Notes: generated by a model from the letters alone, not told the origin. A stretch of DNA of 64,000 nt from Vaginella massiliensis (GCF_900089075.1 NZ_LT593746.1:827207-891206), one strand, 5' to 3'; numbered from the stretch's first letter, positions 54,946 through 64,000 are shown. Numbers and translations are program-made.

Positions 54946-57285
54946 TTAGCTGCCGCAGGCAATGCACTCTTCGGGATTGTCCAATGAACAGGAAATTTCC
55001 GCTTGTTTGTCTTCGGCTGATTGCACCGTTTCTACCGTAAACTTGATGGCATCTGCTGCCGCTTTGGTTCGCAGGTAATACATTCCTGTTTTCAGTCCGC
55101 TTTTCCAGGAGTGGAAGTGCATCGAAGTGAGCTTTGCCATATTGGGTTCTGCCATAAAAAGGTTGAGCGATTGGGATTGACAGATAAATGCACCTCTGTC
55201 GGCAGCCATATCAATGATGGTTTTCTGTTTGATTTCCCATACGGTCTTGTACAGTTCTTTTAAATCCGTAGGAATTTCCTCAATGTTTTGAACAGAACCA
55301 TTCTCGGCAATCAGCCTGTTTTTCATTTGGGCATCCCAAAGGTTTAATTCTATCAGGTCTTTCAGTAAATGCTTATTGACCACCACAAACTCACCCGAAA
55401 GCACACGCCTGTTATAAACATTACTTGTGTAAGGTTCAAAGCATTCGTTGTTCCCCAATATCTGCGAAGTAGAAGCGGTAGGCATCGGAGCCACTAACAA
55501 GGAATTGCGTACGCCAAATTCCATTACGTCTTTACGTAAATCTGCCCAATCCCAACGGTCTGATGGCTCGACATTCCATAAATCAAACTGAAACTTTCCC
55601 TCGGAAAGGGGCGAGCCCTTGAAACTCTCGTAAGCCCCCTGTTCCTTCGCCAGCTCCATCGAACTTTCCATTGCCGCATAGTAGATGGTTTCAAAAATAT
55701 CCTTGTTCAGTTGCCGTGCTTCCTCACTTTCAAAAGGCATCCGCAATAACAGGAAGACATCCGCCAAACCTTGTACGCCCAAACCGATAGGTCGGTGTCT
55801 GAAGTTGGAGTTTTGCGTTTCGGGTACGGGATAGTAATTGCCGTCAATGACTTTATTGAGGTTTCGGGTAACAATCTTCGTTACTTCGTACAGCTTCTGA
55901 AAATCAAAGCCATTCTCTGCAACATATCTCGGCAAAGCCAGTGAAGCCAGGTTGCATACGGCAACTTCTCCGGCATTGGTGAACTCCATTATCTCGGTAC
56001 ACAGGTTGGAGCTACGGATTACGCCTATATTTTTCTGGTTGGACTTTTCGTTGACGGCATCTTTGTAGCATATATAAGGCGTACCTGTTTCTATTTGGGC
56101 TTCCAATATGGCGTTCCAAAGCTCACGGGCTTTTACCTGCCTGCGGAATTTCCCTTCCTGCTCATATTGTTGGTACAATGCCGCAAACTCATCGCCATAA
56201 GTATCGTACAATCCTGGGGCTTCATTCGGGTCAAACAGTGACCAATCGGCATTTTCTTCTACCCGTTGCATAAACAAGTCGGGTATCCACAGGGCAGGGA
56301 ACAAATCCCTTGCCCGCATTTCTTCCTTGCCGTGGTTTTTGCGGAGGTCGAGGAAATCAAAAATATCGGCGTGCCACGGTTCCAGATATACCGCAATGGC
56401 TCCCTTGCGTTTGCCGCCGCCCTGGTCCACATAACGGGCTGTGTCATTATACACCCTAAGCATCGGGATGATGCCGTTGGAAATACCGCCTGTACCTTTG
56501 ATGTAGCTGCCCGTAGCCCTTACATTGTGAATGCTCAACCCGATACCTCCGGCTGATTGCGAAATCAAAGCACAGCGTTTCAGGGTGTCGAAAATACCGC
56601 TGATGCTGTCTTCGGTCATACTCAACAGGAAACAGGACGACATCTGCGGTTTGGGTGTTCCGGCATTGAATAAGGTAGGCGTAGCGTGGATAAACCATTT
56701 TTCGCTCATCAGGTTGTAGGTTTCTATTGCTGCTGCAATATCTTCTTTGTGTATGCCTATTGCCACCCGCATAAACAAGTGCTGCGGACGTTCGGTTATT
56801 TTGCCGTTAGTGCGGATGAGGTATGAGCGTTCCAGTGTTTTGAACCCGAAATAGTCAAAATTATAATCCCGGTCATAAATGATACTGCTGTCTATGGCAT
56901 CGGCATTTTTTCGGATGATGTCATAGGTTTCTTTAGATAATAAAGGTGCGTACGTATTGGTTACAGGGTCGATATAATCGTACAGCAATTTAGCTGTTTT
57001 GGAAAATGACTTTAGGGTATTCTTATGCAGGTTGCTGACCGCAATTCTTGCAGCAAGCACAGCGAAATCAGGATGTACCGTTGTATAGGCGGCAGCCGTT
57101 TCTGCGGCAAGATTATCCAGCTCGGTAGTGGTTACATTGTCATAGATGCCCTGAATTACTTTCTTGGCAATTTCGATGACATCCTTTTCGTCCACAGCCA
57201 GTCCGTACACTAATTTGTGTAGCCGTGCCGTAATCTTATCGAAATGTACGGCTTCCTGTTTTCCGTTTCTTTTTATTACAAACAT
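54946..57285 (-). CDS. nrdA: Class Ia ribonucleotide reductase, large subunit
   Basis: The 779-residue protein has an ATP-cone ([20 protein letters not shown], residues 1-~90), the catalytic barrel with SSCFLLSM and NLCTEIMEF cysteines, [12 protein letters not shown] and the C-terminal CIACGS redox pair. It makes deoxynucleotides from ribonucleoside diphosphates using the NrdB radical. It resembles eukaryotic-type class Ia enzymes. Its gene is separated from nrdB by def, and lies 20 nt before map. Confidence 0.95.
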   Translation of the reverse strand: MFVIKRNGKQEAVHFDKITARLHKLVYGLAVDEKDVIEIAKKVIQGIYDNVTTTELDNLAAETAAAYTTVHPDFAVLAARIAVSNLHKNTLKSFSKTAKLLYDYIDPVTNTYAPLLSKETYDIIRKNADAIDSSIIYDRDYNFDYFGFKTLERSYLIRTNGKITERPQHLFMRVAIGIHKEDIAAAIETYNLMSEKWFIHATPTLFNAGTPKPQMSSCFLLSMTEDSISGIFDTLKRCALISQSAGGIGLSIHNVRATGSYIKGTGGISNGIIPMLRVYNDTARYVDQGGGKRKGAIAVYLEPWHADIFDFLDLRKNHGKEEMRARDLFPALWIPDLFMQRVEENADWSLFDPNEAPGLYDTYGDEFAALYQQYEQEGKFRRQVKARELWNAILEAQIETGTPYICYKDAVNEKSNQKNIGVIRSSNLCTEIMEFTNAGEVAVCNLASLALPRYVAENGFDFQKLYEVTKIVTRNLNKVIDGNYYPVPETQNSNFRHRPIGLGVQGLADVFLLLRMPFESEEARQLNKDIFETIYYAAMESSMELAKEQGAYESFKGSPLSEGKFQFDLWNVEPSDRWDWADLRKDVMEFGVRNSLLVAPMPTASTSQILGNNECFEPYTSNVYNRRVLSGEFVVVNKHLLKDLIELNLWDAQMKNRLIAENGSVQNIEEIPTDLKELYKTVWEIKQKTIIDMAADRGAFICQSQSLNLFMAEPNMAKLTSMHFHSWKSGLKTGMYYLRTKAAADAIKFTVETVQSAEDKQAEISCSLDNPEECIACGS

Positions 57286-57307
57286 TGAGCGTTGCGTTAA
57301 TTTATTT

Positions 57308-57892
57308 TTAGTTCTTGAATTTCATTTTATAGGGCGTGGTAACGTTTCCTTTCAGCACTTGTTTCAGCTTACTTTCCATCAGTTTTTTACTCAATGGTTT
57401 TACACGGTCTATGTATAAAATGCCTTGCGTATGGTCGTATTCGTGCAGGATAACACGGGCAGTCATTCCGCTAAACTTTTTCTGTATGGTTTCAAAATGC
57501 TGATTTTGATACTGCACTTCCACAGACCAGGAACGAACCACCTTGCCGGACAGAAATGGCAGGCTCAAACAACCTTCCGTTTCTTCCCATTTGTTTTCAG
57601 AAAGGCTTATAATTTCTGTATTGATAAATACTTCCCGGATGCCCGTATCTCCTTCGGTAAAAACATCTTTCCGTTCTGTTTCTCCCATATTATCAAACAG
57701 AATTTTGCTGTCCGCTACAAAGAGCTGAAGCGGCTTGCCAATTTGCGGTGCAGCCAGTCCACAGCCCTGTGCGTTTTCCATCGTTTCCCACATATCGGCA
57801 ATGAGCGTATCCAGTCCGGGAAAATCCTGCTCCACCTTATCTGCTGTCATTTTCAGCACATTATTCCCATATCCGTAAACCGGTAACTTCAT
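57308..57892 (-). CDS. def: Peptide deformylase
   Basis: The ATG at 57892 gives a ~194-residue enzyme with [21 protein letters not shown] (Cys ligand) and [18 protein letters not shown] (HExxH metal site). It removes the formyl group from N-terminal Met and is naturally an Fe enzyme. It sits between nrdB and nrdA. The Tyr in HEYDH is a variant of the usual HEFDH or HEIDH. Confidence 0.93.
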   Translation of the reverse strand: MKLPVYGYGNNVLKMTADKVEQDFPGLDTLIADMWETMENAQGCGLAAPQIGKPLQLFVADSKILFDNMGETERKDVFTEGDTGIREVFINTEIISLSENKWEETEGCLSLPFLSGKVVRSWSVEVQYQNQHFETIQKKFSGMTARVILHEYDHTQGILYIDRVKPLSKKLMESKLKQVLKGNVTTPYKMKFKN

Positions 57893-57906
57893 CTCAAGCA
57901 CATTTA

Positions 57907-58878
57907 TTAAAAATCTTCATCGAGCGAAAAGCTGTTTTGTTCTTTTGTATTCTGTACCACACCCGATTTTTGGTATTCGCCTACACGACGTTCAAAAAAG
58001 TTGGTTTTTCCTTGCAGTGAAATCAGCTCCATAAAGTCAAACGGGTTGGTAGCATTCCAAATCTTTTTACAGCCTAATGCCACAAGCAACCGGTCAGCTA
58101 CAAACTCAATGTACTGGCACATCAGTTCGGCATTCATCCCGATAAGCCTAACGGGTAAAGCATCTGTTACAAATTCTTTTTCAACGTCAACCGCATCGGC
58201 TATTATTTTTTGCACGGTTGCTTCGGGCAATTTGTTGACCAGGTGATTGACATACAGCAAACAGGCAAAATCGCAGTGCAGACCTTCGTCACGGCTGATG
58301 AGTTCATTGGAAAACGTCAGACCGGGCATCAGTCCCCGTTTTTTCAGCCAGAAAATGGAACAAAAGCTGCCTGAAAAGAAAATCCCTTCGACAGCCGCAA
58401 ATGCAATCAGCCTTTCGGCGAAATTGTCGCTTTCAATCCAGCGTAAAGCCCAATCGGCTTTTTTGCCCACACAGGGGATGGTGTCAATAGCTCGTAACAG
58501 GTAATCCTTTTCTACAGCGTCTTTTACATAGGTATCAATCAGCAGGGAGTACATTTCCGAATGGATATTCTCAATCATAATCTGGAACCCGTAGAAGCAA
58601 CGTGCTTCGGGATATTGCACTTCCTGTACAAAGTTTATGGCAAGGTTTTCATTTACGATACCGTCACTCGCCGCAAAAAATGCCAGTACGTGCGATATGA
58701 AATAGCGTTCGTCATTGTTCAGCTTGTTGTGCCAGTCGTTCATATCGGGCGACAAGTCCACTTCTTCGGCTGTCCAAAAACTCGCTTCTGCTTTTTTGTA
58801 GAATTGCCAGATGTCATCGTGCTGAATGGGAAAGATGACAAACCGGTCTTTGTTATCCTGTAAAATCGGCTCAATCAT
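57907..58878 (-). CDS. nrdB: Class Ia ribonucleotide reductase, small subunit
   Basis: The 323-residue protein has all ligands of the diiron-type R2: [13 protein letters not shown] (Asp), [23 protein letters not shown] (Glu and His ligands and the radical Tyr in EMYSLL), and [16 protein letters not shown]. It is strikingly like animal R2 in these parts. The radical-carrying Tyr is kept. The start overlaps the pepA stop by 8 nt. The metal may be Fe or a mixed Mn/Fe; the sequence does not decide. Confidence 0.94.
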   Translation of the reverse strand: MIEPILQDNKDRFVIFPIQHDDIWQFYKKAEASFWTAEEVDLSPDMNDWHNKLNNDERYFISHVLAFFAASDGIVNENLAINFVQEVQYPEARCFYGFQIMIENIHSEMYSLLIDTYVKDAVEKDYLLRAIDTIPCVGKKADWALRWIESDNFAERLIAFAAVEGIFFSGSFCSIFWLKKRGLMPGLTFSNELISRDEGLHCDFACLLYVNHLVNKLPEATVQKIIADAVDVEKEFVTDALPVRLIGMNAELMCQYIEFVADRLLVALGCKKIWNATNPFDFMELISLQGKTNFFERRVGEYQKSGVVQNTKEQNSFSLDEDF

Positions 58879-60313
58879 CTTTGCACTTTCTTTTTACAAA
58901 TTCATATAATAACCGTACAGGTACAGCCGTAGCTCCGCTCTGCCTGTATCCTTTGGCTTCTTTGACGAATGCTGCTCCTGCAATGTCAAGGTGTAACCAG
59001 GGATAGTCCGTAAAGTGTTCCAAGAATATGGAAGAGGTGCTGACACCGCCTACCGGACCGCCCAGATTGCTCATATCGGCAACCGAAGATTTCAGCAAAT
59101 CTTTGTATTCTTTCCAAAGGGGTAGTTGCAATAACCTTTCGTAAACCTGCTCGCCAATGCCTTTGAGCTCATCAATCTGTTCCTGAGCATTTCCCAACAC
59201 GGCTATTCCTAACGAACCTGTAATGGCAGCCGAAGCTCCCGTTAAGGTTGCCATATCAATGACCAGTTCAGGCTCAAACCGTTTGGCGTATGTCAAGGCA
59301 TCAGCCAATACCAAACGCCCTTCAGCATCGGTATTCTGTACCTCTATGGTAGTGCCGTCCATCATTGTGATGACATCATCAACGACCAAAGCATTAGCCG
59401 AAATCTTATTGTCCGTAGCGGGAACCAATCCGATTACATAATAGGGCAGTTTGTTTCCTGCAATAGCAGCAACCGTTCCCAATACTGCCGCACCTCCTGC
59501 CATATCGCATTTCATCGTGAGCATATTACCGCCTGTCTTCAGCGAGTAACCACCCGTATCGAACATCACGCCTTTGCCCACCAGCACCAGCGGCTTTTCA
59601 TTGACCGCATTTTCGGGCTTGTAATGGAAAATATTGAAGGTTGGCGGTGTTTCCGAACCTTTGTTTACCGCAAGCAAACCACCCATTTTCAATTCCTCTA
59701 TCTGTGCTTTGTGCAGGATTTCGGTTTCAAAACCAAACTGTTTTCCAGCTTCTGTTGCCACTTCGGAAAACCGCAGGGCATCCATATAATTGACAGGCTC
59801 GTTTACTAATGTTTTCGTCAGTGAAACGGCTTCTACAAGCCGTTTCAGCTCTTCAATCTTGTCTTTCGGAAAAGAGCGGTTACGGATATGCACATCAACG
59901 GGATGCTGTTTCTTTTTTGCTTTGTATTTATTAAAATCATAGCTACTCAACAGCATTCCCTCTAAAAACGCATAGCGTTCTGCTTCCGTAAGTTCATCCA
60001 GCCCCCGTAGTCGTGCAGTTTGGGTTTGCTGTTTCTGCAAGGCAGCATACAGCGATGCTCCTGCCAACCTTAATGCCTCGGTTTCCGTATTGGGCGTGAT
60101 GACAATAAAGTTCTGTTTATCGCCCAATGTGGTAATCACTTCCGTTTGATTTTCAGAAAATGCCTTGTCAATGTTTTGTACCAATGATTTCTGAAAGGCA
60201 TAGCGTTCTGCCTGCTCTTTGGTGGCAATGAGTATGATGTTTGCAGCACTATCTGCAACGTCTTCTTTTTTTGTATAGGGTATGAAATTTAAGTTCAAGT
60301 AATTATCCTGCAT
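58871..60313 (-). CDS. pepA: M17 leucyl aminopeptidase
   Basis: The 480-residue protein has the M17 signature [14 protein letters not shown] and [20 protein letters not shown] with KCDMAGGAA before it, giving the two-metal (Zn/Mn) site. It trims N-terminal residues from peptides in the cytoplasm. The family is usually hexameric. It overlaps the peroxiredoxin stop by 11 nt and nrdB by 8 nt. Confidence 0.92.
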   Translation of the reverse strand: MQDNYLNLNFIPYTKKEDVADSAANIILIATKEQAERYAFQKSLVQNIDKAFSENQTEVITTLGDKQNFIVITPNTETEALRLAGASLYAALQKQQTQTARLRGLDELTEAERYAFLEGMLLSSYDFNKYKAKKKQHPVDVHIRNRSFPKDKIEELKRLVEAVSLTKTLVNEPVNYMDALRFSEVATEAGKQFGFETEILHKAQIEELKMGGLLAVNKGSETPPTFNIFHYKPENAVNEKPLVLVGKGVMFDTGGYSLKTGGNMLTMKCDMAGGAAVLGTVAAIAGNKLPYYVIGLVPATDNKISANALVVDDVITMMDGTTIEVQNTDAEGRLVLADALTYAKRFEPELVIDMATLTGASAAITGSLGIAVLGNAQEQIDELKGIGEQVYERLLQLPLWKEYKDLLKSSVADMSNLGGPVGGVSTSSIFLEHFTDYPWLHLDIAGAAFVKEAKGYRQSGATAVPVRLLYEFVKRKCKDD

Positions 60314-60929
60314 TTTGCTCTTTTAGTTTTGCTGTTACCGTTTGTTGTCCTGGTGTCCATCCGCAACCTGTCAATTCTTCTGTTTGCAGTGCATCCAGTA
60401 CCCTAAGCACTTCGTTTACATTTCTGCCTACGTTCATCGGATACACGCTTACCCATTGTATTTTGCCATTGGGGTCGATGATGAAGGTGGCACGGTAGGC
60501 AACTTTTTCTTCACTGTCGAGTATGCCCATTTCTTCAGCTAAAGATTTTGAGGTATCAGCAAGCATCGGAATAGTCAGTTTTGCCAATTCCGGATGGTTT
60601 TGCCTCCATCCAAGATGCACGAACTCTGTATCGGTAGAAGCTCCGATAACCTGTGCGTTACGTTCTACAAATGCGGTATTGTTATTGTCAAATTCGATGA
60701 TTTCGGTAGGACATACAAACGTGAAATCTTTCGGCCACCAGAACAGCACTGTCCATTTGCCTTGCTCTGAAAGATAACGGTTGTCGATGTCCGTAATTTC
60801 TATGCCGTTTTCTGTGGTTACAACAGCTTTCTTGAAAAATTCGGGCAGTTTATCCCCGATACTTAAAGGTCCTTTTTGTACCAGTTGCATTTGCTGCTGG
60901 CTCATTAGTTTTTTTACTGAATTGCACAT
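60303..60929 (-). CDS. Peroxiredoxin (AhpC type)
   Basis: The 208-residue protein has the peroxidatic motif WPKDFTFVCPTEI and a C-terminal TGCGWTPG with the second Cys, plus ADTSKSLAEEMGILD. It reduces H2O2 and organic peroxides. No partner reductase is in the window. It follows the TPR gene by 5 nt within the operon and is one of the two antioxidant enzymes at the operon's start. Confidence 0.9.
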   Translation of the reverse strand: MCNSVKKLMSQQQMQLVQKGPLSIGDKLPEFFKKAVVTTENGIEITDIDNRYLSEQGKWTVLFWWPKDFTFVCPTEIIEFDNNNTAFVERNAQVIGASTDTEFVHLGWRQNHPELAKLTIPMLADTSKSLAEEMGILDSEEKVAYRATFIIDPNGKIQWVSVYPMNVGRNVNEVLRVLDALQTEELTGCGWTPGQQTVTAKLKEQNAG

Positions 60930-60934
60930 AATCT

Positions 60935-61399
60935 CTAATCTATTTTTATTAAATTGTTTTCTACTAATTGTTCTTTCAGGGTTCTGAAAAGCTGTTCCTG
61001 CTTTTCCTTTCCTGTATTATTTTTCTCTGCAAAACGGACATAAGCCAATGTGGCTCTTTTCAGTTCCGATTGTATCTCGTCAGGATTGAGGGCTTTATTG
61101 GCTGAAAGATGCAGGAGGTAATACACCGTACGTTTGAGCATATTTTCCGCTTCTTCCAGATTGCCAAGCTCTTCGTAGGTGTTCGCCAGGTTATTGCAGG
61201 AAATGATATATACCTGTATGAACGGTATTTTCAGACGGATGCAATCCGGGATGTTATTGTTCAGTACTTCCGCTCTGTACAGTGCGTCTTTATATCCTGA
61301 CAGTGCTTTTTCAAAATTGCCTTTATTGAAATGCTCGTTATTCGATACAGTTAATGACTGCCAATATTTTTCTATATGGTCCATACAGGTATCACTCAT
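60935..61399 (-). CDS. TPR-like small helical protein
   Basis: The 154-residue protein has two helix pairs of TPR character (NKGNFEKALSGYKDALYRAEVLNNN and ISCNNLANTYEELGNLEEAENMLKRT) and no catalytic motif. It is probably a cytoplasmic protein-binding partner. It starts 2 nt before the SOD stop region's end and is fixed between sodA and the peroxiredoxin gene, so it may help mature or repair one of them; that is inference. Confidence 0.72.
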   Translation of the reverse strand: MSDTCMDHIEKYWQSLTVSNNEHFNKGNFEKALSGYKDALYRAEVLNNNIPDCIRLKIPFIQVYIISCNNLANTYEELGNLEEAENMLKRTVYYLLHLSANKALNPDEIQSELKRATLAYVRFAEKNNTGKEKQEQLFRTLKEQLVENNLIKID

Positions 61400-61400
61400 T

Positions 61401-61997
61401 TTATTTTAAATTGTTGTTCGCAAAATCCCAGTTGACGATTTCCCAAAAGCCTTCCACAAATTTTGGACGGGCATTGCGGTAGTCGATGTAGTAGGCGTGT
61501 TCCCATACGTCCAGCGTGAGGATTGGGGTTTTATTTTCAGTCAATGGAGTATGGGCATCTTTCATCGGCACGATTTCCAGTTTTTGGTTTTCGTCCTGTG
61601 CGAGCCACGCCCATCCGCATCCAAATAGCTTTACTGCCGTAGTAGAAAACAGTTCCTTGAAGTTTTCAAAACTGCCGAAATCACGATTGATAAGTTCGGC
61701 TATCCTGCCTTGTGGAGTTTTACCGCCATTTGGCGAAAGGCAATGCCAGAAAAAGCTGTGGTTCCAATGCTGTGCAGCATTATTGAACAGTCCGGCATTG
61801 TTTTCTGCAAATCCCTTTCGTATGATTTCCTCGACGGTAGCGTTTTCTAAGGGGGTGTCTTTTACCAACCCTGCAAGGTTGTTGACATACGTAGCGTGAT
61901 GCTTACCGTAATGATAATCGAAGGTTTCCTCCGTGATTATCGGATTAAGGGCATTTCTGTCGTACGGAAGCTCCGGTAATACTTGTGTAATTCTCAT
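61401..61997 (-). CDS. sodA: Superoxide dismutase, Fe/Mn family
   Basis: The 198-residue protein has the metal-binding blocks HHATYVNNLAGL, NNAAQHWNHSFFWHCLSP, LFGCGWAWL and DVWEHAYYIDYRNARP. AAQ at the Gln place is the Fe-SOD signature rather than Mn-SOD, though cambialistic use is common in this phylum. It removes superoxide. Its ATG overlaps the stop of a 56-residue upstream frame (ATGA), so it is translationally coupled. Confidence 0.93.
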   Translation of the reverse strand: MRITQVLPELPYDRNALNPIITEETFDYHYGKHHATYVNNLAGLVKDTPLENATVEEIIRKGFAENNAGLFNNAAQHWNHSFFWHCLSPNGGKTPQGRIAELINRDFGSFENFKELFSTTAVKLFGCGWAWLAQDENQKLEIVPMKDAHTPLTENKTPILTLDVWEHAYYIDYRNARPKFVEGFWEIVNWDFANNNLK

Positions 61998-62164
61998 CTC
62001 TTATTGTTCTTTAGTTTTAAAATTTTAATCGCTCTTTTTAATTGACTGACCTGCCCTAATTGCTCTGTGGCTTTCTTCATATTGTTCTGCATCAGGTTAT
62101 TATCCCGAATATTTCTTTCGAGGTATTTCTTGTTTTCTTCCAATAATTCTATTACATACTCCAT
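61994..62164 (-). CDS. 56-residue leader protein of the metalloenzyme operon
   Basis: This frame begins ATG-GAG-TAT at 62164 (MEYVIELLEENKKYLERNI...), is helical, rich in Asn/Lys/Leu with a basic end (KILKLKNNKR), and ends in a TGA that overlaps the sodA ATG by 4 nt (ATGA). It is the first frame downstream of the operator promoter at 62200-62230. No relative is recognised. The tight coupling suggests real translation, as a leader or a small partner protein. Confidence 0.6.
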   Translation of the reverse strand: MEYVIELLEENKKYLERNIRDNNLMQNNMKKATEQLGQVSQLKRAIKILKLKNNKR

Positions 62165-62199
62165 ATCACTAATCTTGTTTTTGATTAAAATTAGATTAG

Positions 62200-62230
62200 C
62201 AAAAATAATAAGTTAGAATGTACTAACAAA
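62200..62230 (-). promoter_or_regulatory. Promoter with embedded DtxR-type operator, metalloenzyme operon
   Basis: On the minus strand TTTG (62230-62227), a 19-nt spacer and TATTTTTG (62207-62200) form an ideal Bacteroidota promoter. GTTAG-N6-CTAAC (62212-62227) fills the spacer, with 4 nt between its edge and the -7 box. A bound repressor would block RNA polymerase directly. Confidence 0.8.
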
Positions 62231-62290
62231 ATAATTAGATGAATTATTTTGAATTTACCAAATCGCCTGTAAAAGCTATATTGCTAAAAT

Positions 62291-62325
62291 AAAAAGCCAG
62301 AGTCCTATTAGAACTCCGGCTTTTA
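62291..62325 (-). terminator. Rho-independent terminator of the AraC-type gene
   Basis: Arms of 12 nt with one mismatch (AAAAGCCAGAGT and ACTCCGGCTTTT) are followed on the minus strand by T. It lies between the AraC-type stop at 62434 and the operon promoter. The other ~100 nt up to 62433 contain nothing recognisable. Confidence 0.75.
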
Positions 62326-62433
62326 CGAACTAAATTCAAAAAAATAATTATGAGAAAATTATTAGTCTTTTATCAATTTGATGGAATTGATTGTATATCA
62401 TTTCAAAAATAAAATGTAACCAAAAAGATTGAT

Positions 62434-63414
62434 TTACTTCTTCAACTGACTCGGTAAAATTCCAAATTTTCGTTTGAAAGCTGCCGAAAAATGGCGTTGG
62501 TTTTTGTAACCGATTAATTGTGAAACTTCGCCCACATTCATATCTTCTTCAGTCAGCAATTGTTTTGCCTGGTTCATTTTGGCATCGCTCCAAAATCCGA
62601 AAACCGTGGTGCCGAACAGCTCTTTAAATCCTTTTTTCAGAATAAAGTCATTCGTACCAACAAGATGAGCCAAATCGATAAGTGTACACGCTGCATCCAG
62701 ATGTTGCAGGATAAATTCTCTTACCGCATATATTTTATCTACATCCGATTTTTTGAGTGTAGAATGAGAAAAAGTATCATTTGAAAACTGTTCTAGCTGA
62801 AGCAACAAAAGTTCAATGACCTTGGCTTCCAGAAACATCCGTTTAAAAATTCCCTGACGTTGGCAATTCATAATTTCGTCAACTATCTGGTACATTTTAT
62901 GACTAACAGGGTGATGGTTTTGTGTCAGTAATGCTGATTTCCCTTTCTCCATAGCATTACGGAACGCATCAAAAAGGTGGTGATTTTGTGGTAGGAATTT
63001 TTTAAAAAAATCAGGAGAAAGATTGATTTCACAAAGTTGAAACTCTTCGCTTTCCCATTGCATTTTACCGCATATTTCATTTGCATAGATAATGTTGTGT
63101 TGGTGAGAGACGAAACCTATTGATTTATCTAAGCCCCCTGTACTAACTGTACTTTTCCCTTTTAGGGCAAAATGCATCTCAATCGTTTCAAAATCACTTT
63201 CAAAATCAAGGCGTATGGTATTGCGTAAAAAAGTATTACCAAAGCCGATATGAACTCCTTCAAATAAAATTTCTTTATAAAAACCTTTACCAAAATAGTG
63301 TTCTATAAAGGTTGTGTTTTCAATAATATCTTTGTCCGTAGATATATTCCAGTCCGGATATTCCTTTTCTATGAGTGTAATGTTTTCCTCATTGTCATAC
63401 AACCGTAAATTCAT
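62434..63414 (-). CDS. AraC family transcriptional regulator
   Basis: The 326-residue protein has a C-terminal AraC/XylS double HTH (TLIDLAHLVGTNDFILKKGFKELFGTTVFGFWSDAKMNQAKQLL and NVGEVSQLIGYKNQRHFSAAFKRKFGILPSQL) and a longer N-terminal domain with MHFALKGKSTVSTG. This layout is that of PchR/YbtA-type siderophore regulators. It is divergent from the ABC exporter, and TCCGTA-C-TACGGA (63434-63446) between them is a candidate site for it. Confidence 0.88.
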   Translation of the reverse strand: MNLRLYDNEENITLIEKEYPDWNISTDKDIIENTTFIEHYFGKGFYKEILFEGVHIGFGNTFLRNTIRLDFESDFETIEMHFALKGKSTVSTGGLDKSIGFVSHQHNIIYANEICGKMQWESEEFQLCEINLSPDFFKKFLPQNHHLFDAFRNAMEKGKSALLTQNHHPVSHKMYQIVDEIMNCQRQGIFKRMFLEAKVIELLLLQLEQFSNDTFSHSTLKKSDVDKIYAVREFILQHLDAACTLIDLAHLVGTNDFILKKGFKELFGTTVFGFWSDAKMNQAKQLLTEEDMNVGEVSQLIGYKNQRHFSAAFKRKFGILPSQLKK

Positions 63415-63433
63415 TTGTATTTATATTAATTAA

Positions 63434-63498
63434 TCCGTACTACGGACATTTTAATCCCTCTTACATACCTGTTAGAATAATCTAACTTTTTATATTTG
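63434..63498. promoter_or_regulatory. Divergent regulatory region of AraC/ABC genes
   Basis: TCCGTA-C-TACGGA (63434-63446) is a perfect 6+6 dyad near the AraC-type start. GTTAGA-N4-TCTAAC (63471-63486), the most symmetric of the five sites, is followed after 4 nt by the -7 box TATATTTG (63491-63498) for the plus-strand ABC gene. The -33 element is weak, as expected of an activator-dependent promoter. Confidence 0.7.
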
Positions 63499-63552
63499 CA
63501 CAAAGTTATAAATTATTTAGAACCATTCTTAATAGAAAGTAATATTTTACCA

Positions 63553-64000
63553 ATGAATGAAAAAAAACGAAAAAAAACCGGAATAGCACGGCTGTTGGAA
63601 ATTGCCGGAAGACGGAGAGGATTACTATTTGTATCGGGATTTCTGGCGGTGGTTCACGCTGTGTTGAGCTTGGTTCCTTACATCCTGATGTTTTATATCA
63701 TCAGGGAACTGACGAAGGAAACGGTAGATTTTACGCTTACAAGAACATATATTGTATATGCAGTGATTGCAGCTATTATCAGTATGGCTTTGTTGTTTCT
63801 GTCTGGAATTTTATCGCATATTGCGGCTTTCAATATTCTGTACGAACTTCGGAAATTCATTGCAGAAAAAGTAGGGAAAATGCCGATGGGCTACCTGAAC
63901 AACCATAATTCGGGAGCATTGAAAAAAATCCTATCGGACGATGTGGAACGGATTGAAAGTTTCATTGCCCACCAGATTCCCGATTTCGTGAAAGGAATTG
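63553..64000 (+). CDS. ABC transporter permease/ATPase half-exporter (partial, runs off right edge)
   Basis: The frame starts at the ATG at 63553 and is open to the edge (149 codons). The translated part (RRGLLFVSGFLAVVHAVLSLVPYILMFY, then a second membrane helix pair, then MGYLNNHNSGALKKILSDDVERIES) matches the transmembrane domain of type IV ABC exporters. Those next to PchR-like AraC genes often move siderophores (IrtAB/YbtPQ type). The ATPase domain lies outside the window. It is under the operator at 63471-63486. Confidence 0.8.
   Translation, partial: MNEKKRKKTGIARLLEIAGRRRGLLFVSGFLAVVHAVLSLVPYILMFYIIRELTKETVDFTLTRTYIVYAVIAAIISMALLFLSGILSHIAAFNILYELRKFIAEKVGKMPMGYLNNHNSGALKKILSDDVERIESFIAHQIPDFVKGI

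Noticed and set aside
50567-62164. The operon as a self-resistance cluster against an antibiotic (many products are drug targets, e.g. of actinonin, bestatin or fumagillin)
   Set aside because: No biosynthetic genes are visible, the targets are too diverse for one drug, and the operators and metal transport genes fit metal limitation better. It stays a weaker alternative.

Overview
The window comes from a member of the phylum Bacteroidota, most likely class Flavobacteriia (Weeksellaceae-like; this rank is an inference). The evidence is a type IX secretion component (PorZ), a secreted protein with a C-terminal T9SS sorting domain, TAnnTTTG-type -7 promoter boxes, CCDC81-HU/SPOR and OmpA-TSP3 proteins, and a CTnDOT-family mobile-element module.

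Region 1 (1-25031) is AT-rich flavobacterial chromosome. It holds a partial N-formylglutamate amidohydrolase/DUF1704 gene with a glutathione-synthase-like ATP-grasp gene, a TlpA-like thioredoxin, pth, a rhodanese-like lipoprotein, a DUF3820 protein, nadD, a YbiT-like ABC-F ATPase, smpB, an OmpA/TSP3 protein, pcm, a Gfo/Idh/MocA oxidoreductase, 3-hydroxybutyryl-CoA dehydrogenase, a T9SS cargo protein, an acyl-CoA thioesterase, a SPOR protein, dprA, porZ-recO, a TrmH-family methyltransferase, a U32 protein, a ferredoxin, 5-FTHF cyclo-ligase and two linked envelope proteins. Between 18.7 and 20.4 kb lies a degraded patch: a lipoprotein gene with two A-run frameshifts and an in-frame stop, and an XRE regulator with one extra A.

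Region 2 (25445-41566) is the excision/regulation part of a CTnDOT-like integrative conjugative element: rteC, two small helix-turn-helix proteins in the xis2c/xis2d positions, an orf3-like DUF3945 protein, a topoisomerase III (exc/topB), an ORF6N protein, DUF1896, a 1.8-thousand-residue methylase/helicase and a second rteC. An opposite-strand pair, a HEPN protein and a DUF262-DUF1524 (GmrSD-like) protein, is inserted between ORF6N and DUF1896 and looks like phage-defence cargo. No integrase, att site or tra genes are seen, so the element presumably continues to the right.

Region 3 (41613-64000) is the most interesting part: a metal-homeostasis island, probably element cargo. It has a TonB receptor with a thioredoxin-like partner, two DtxR-family regulators, a Mn/Fe-type ABC importer (one permease carries a fused DtxR-like domain), an AraC regulator and a partial ABC exporter. 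It also has a 14-gene, 11.6-kb operon (62164 down to 50567) made mostly of metalloenzymes or metal-independent alternatives: superoxide dismutase, peroxiredoxin, leucyl aminopeptidase, class Ia ribonucleotide reductase, peptide deformylase, methionine aminopeptidase, dihydroorotase, 2,3-BPG-dependent phosphoglycerate mutase and LpxH. Four intergenic regions carry related palindromes (GTTAG-N6-CTAAC type) placed between -33 and -7 promoter elements. I infer a DtxR-controlled regulon that supplies metal uptake together with backup copies of metal-dependent housekeeping enzymes under metal limitation or mismetallation.
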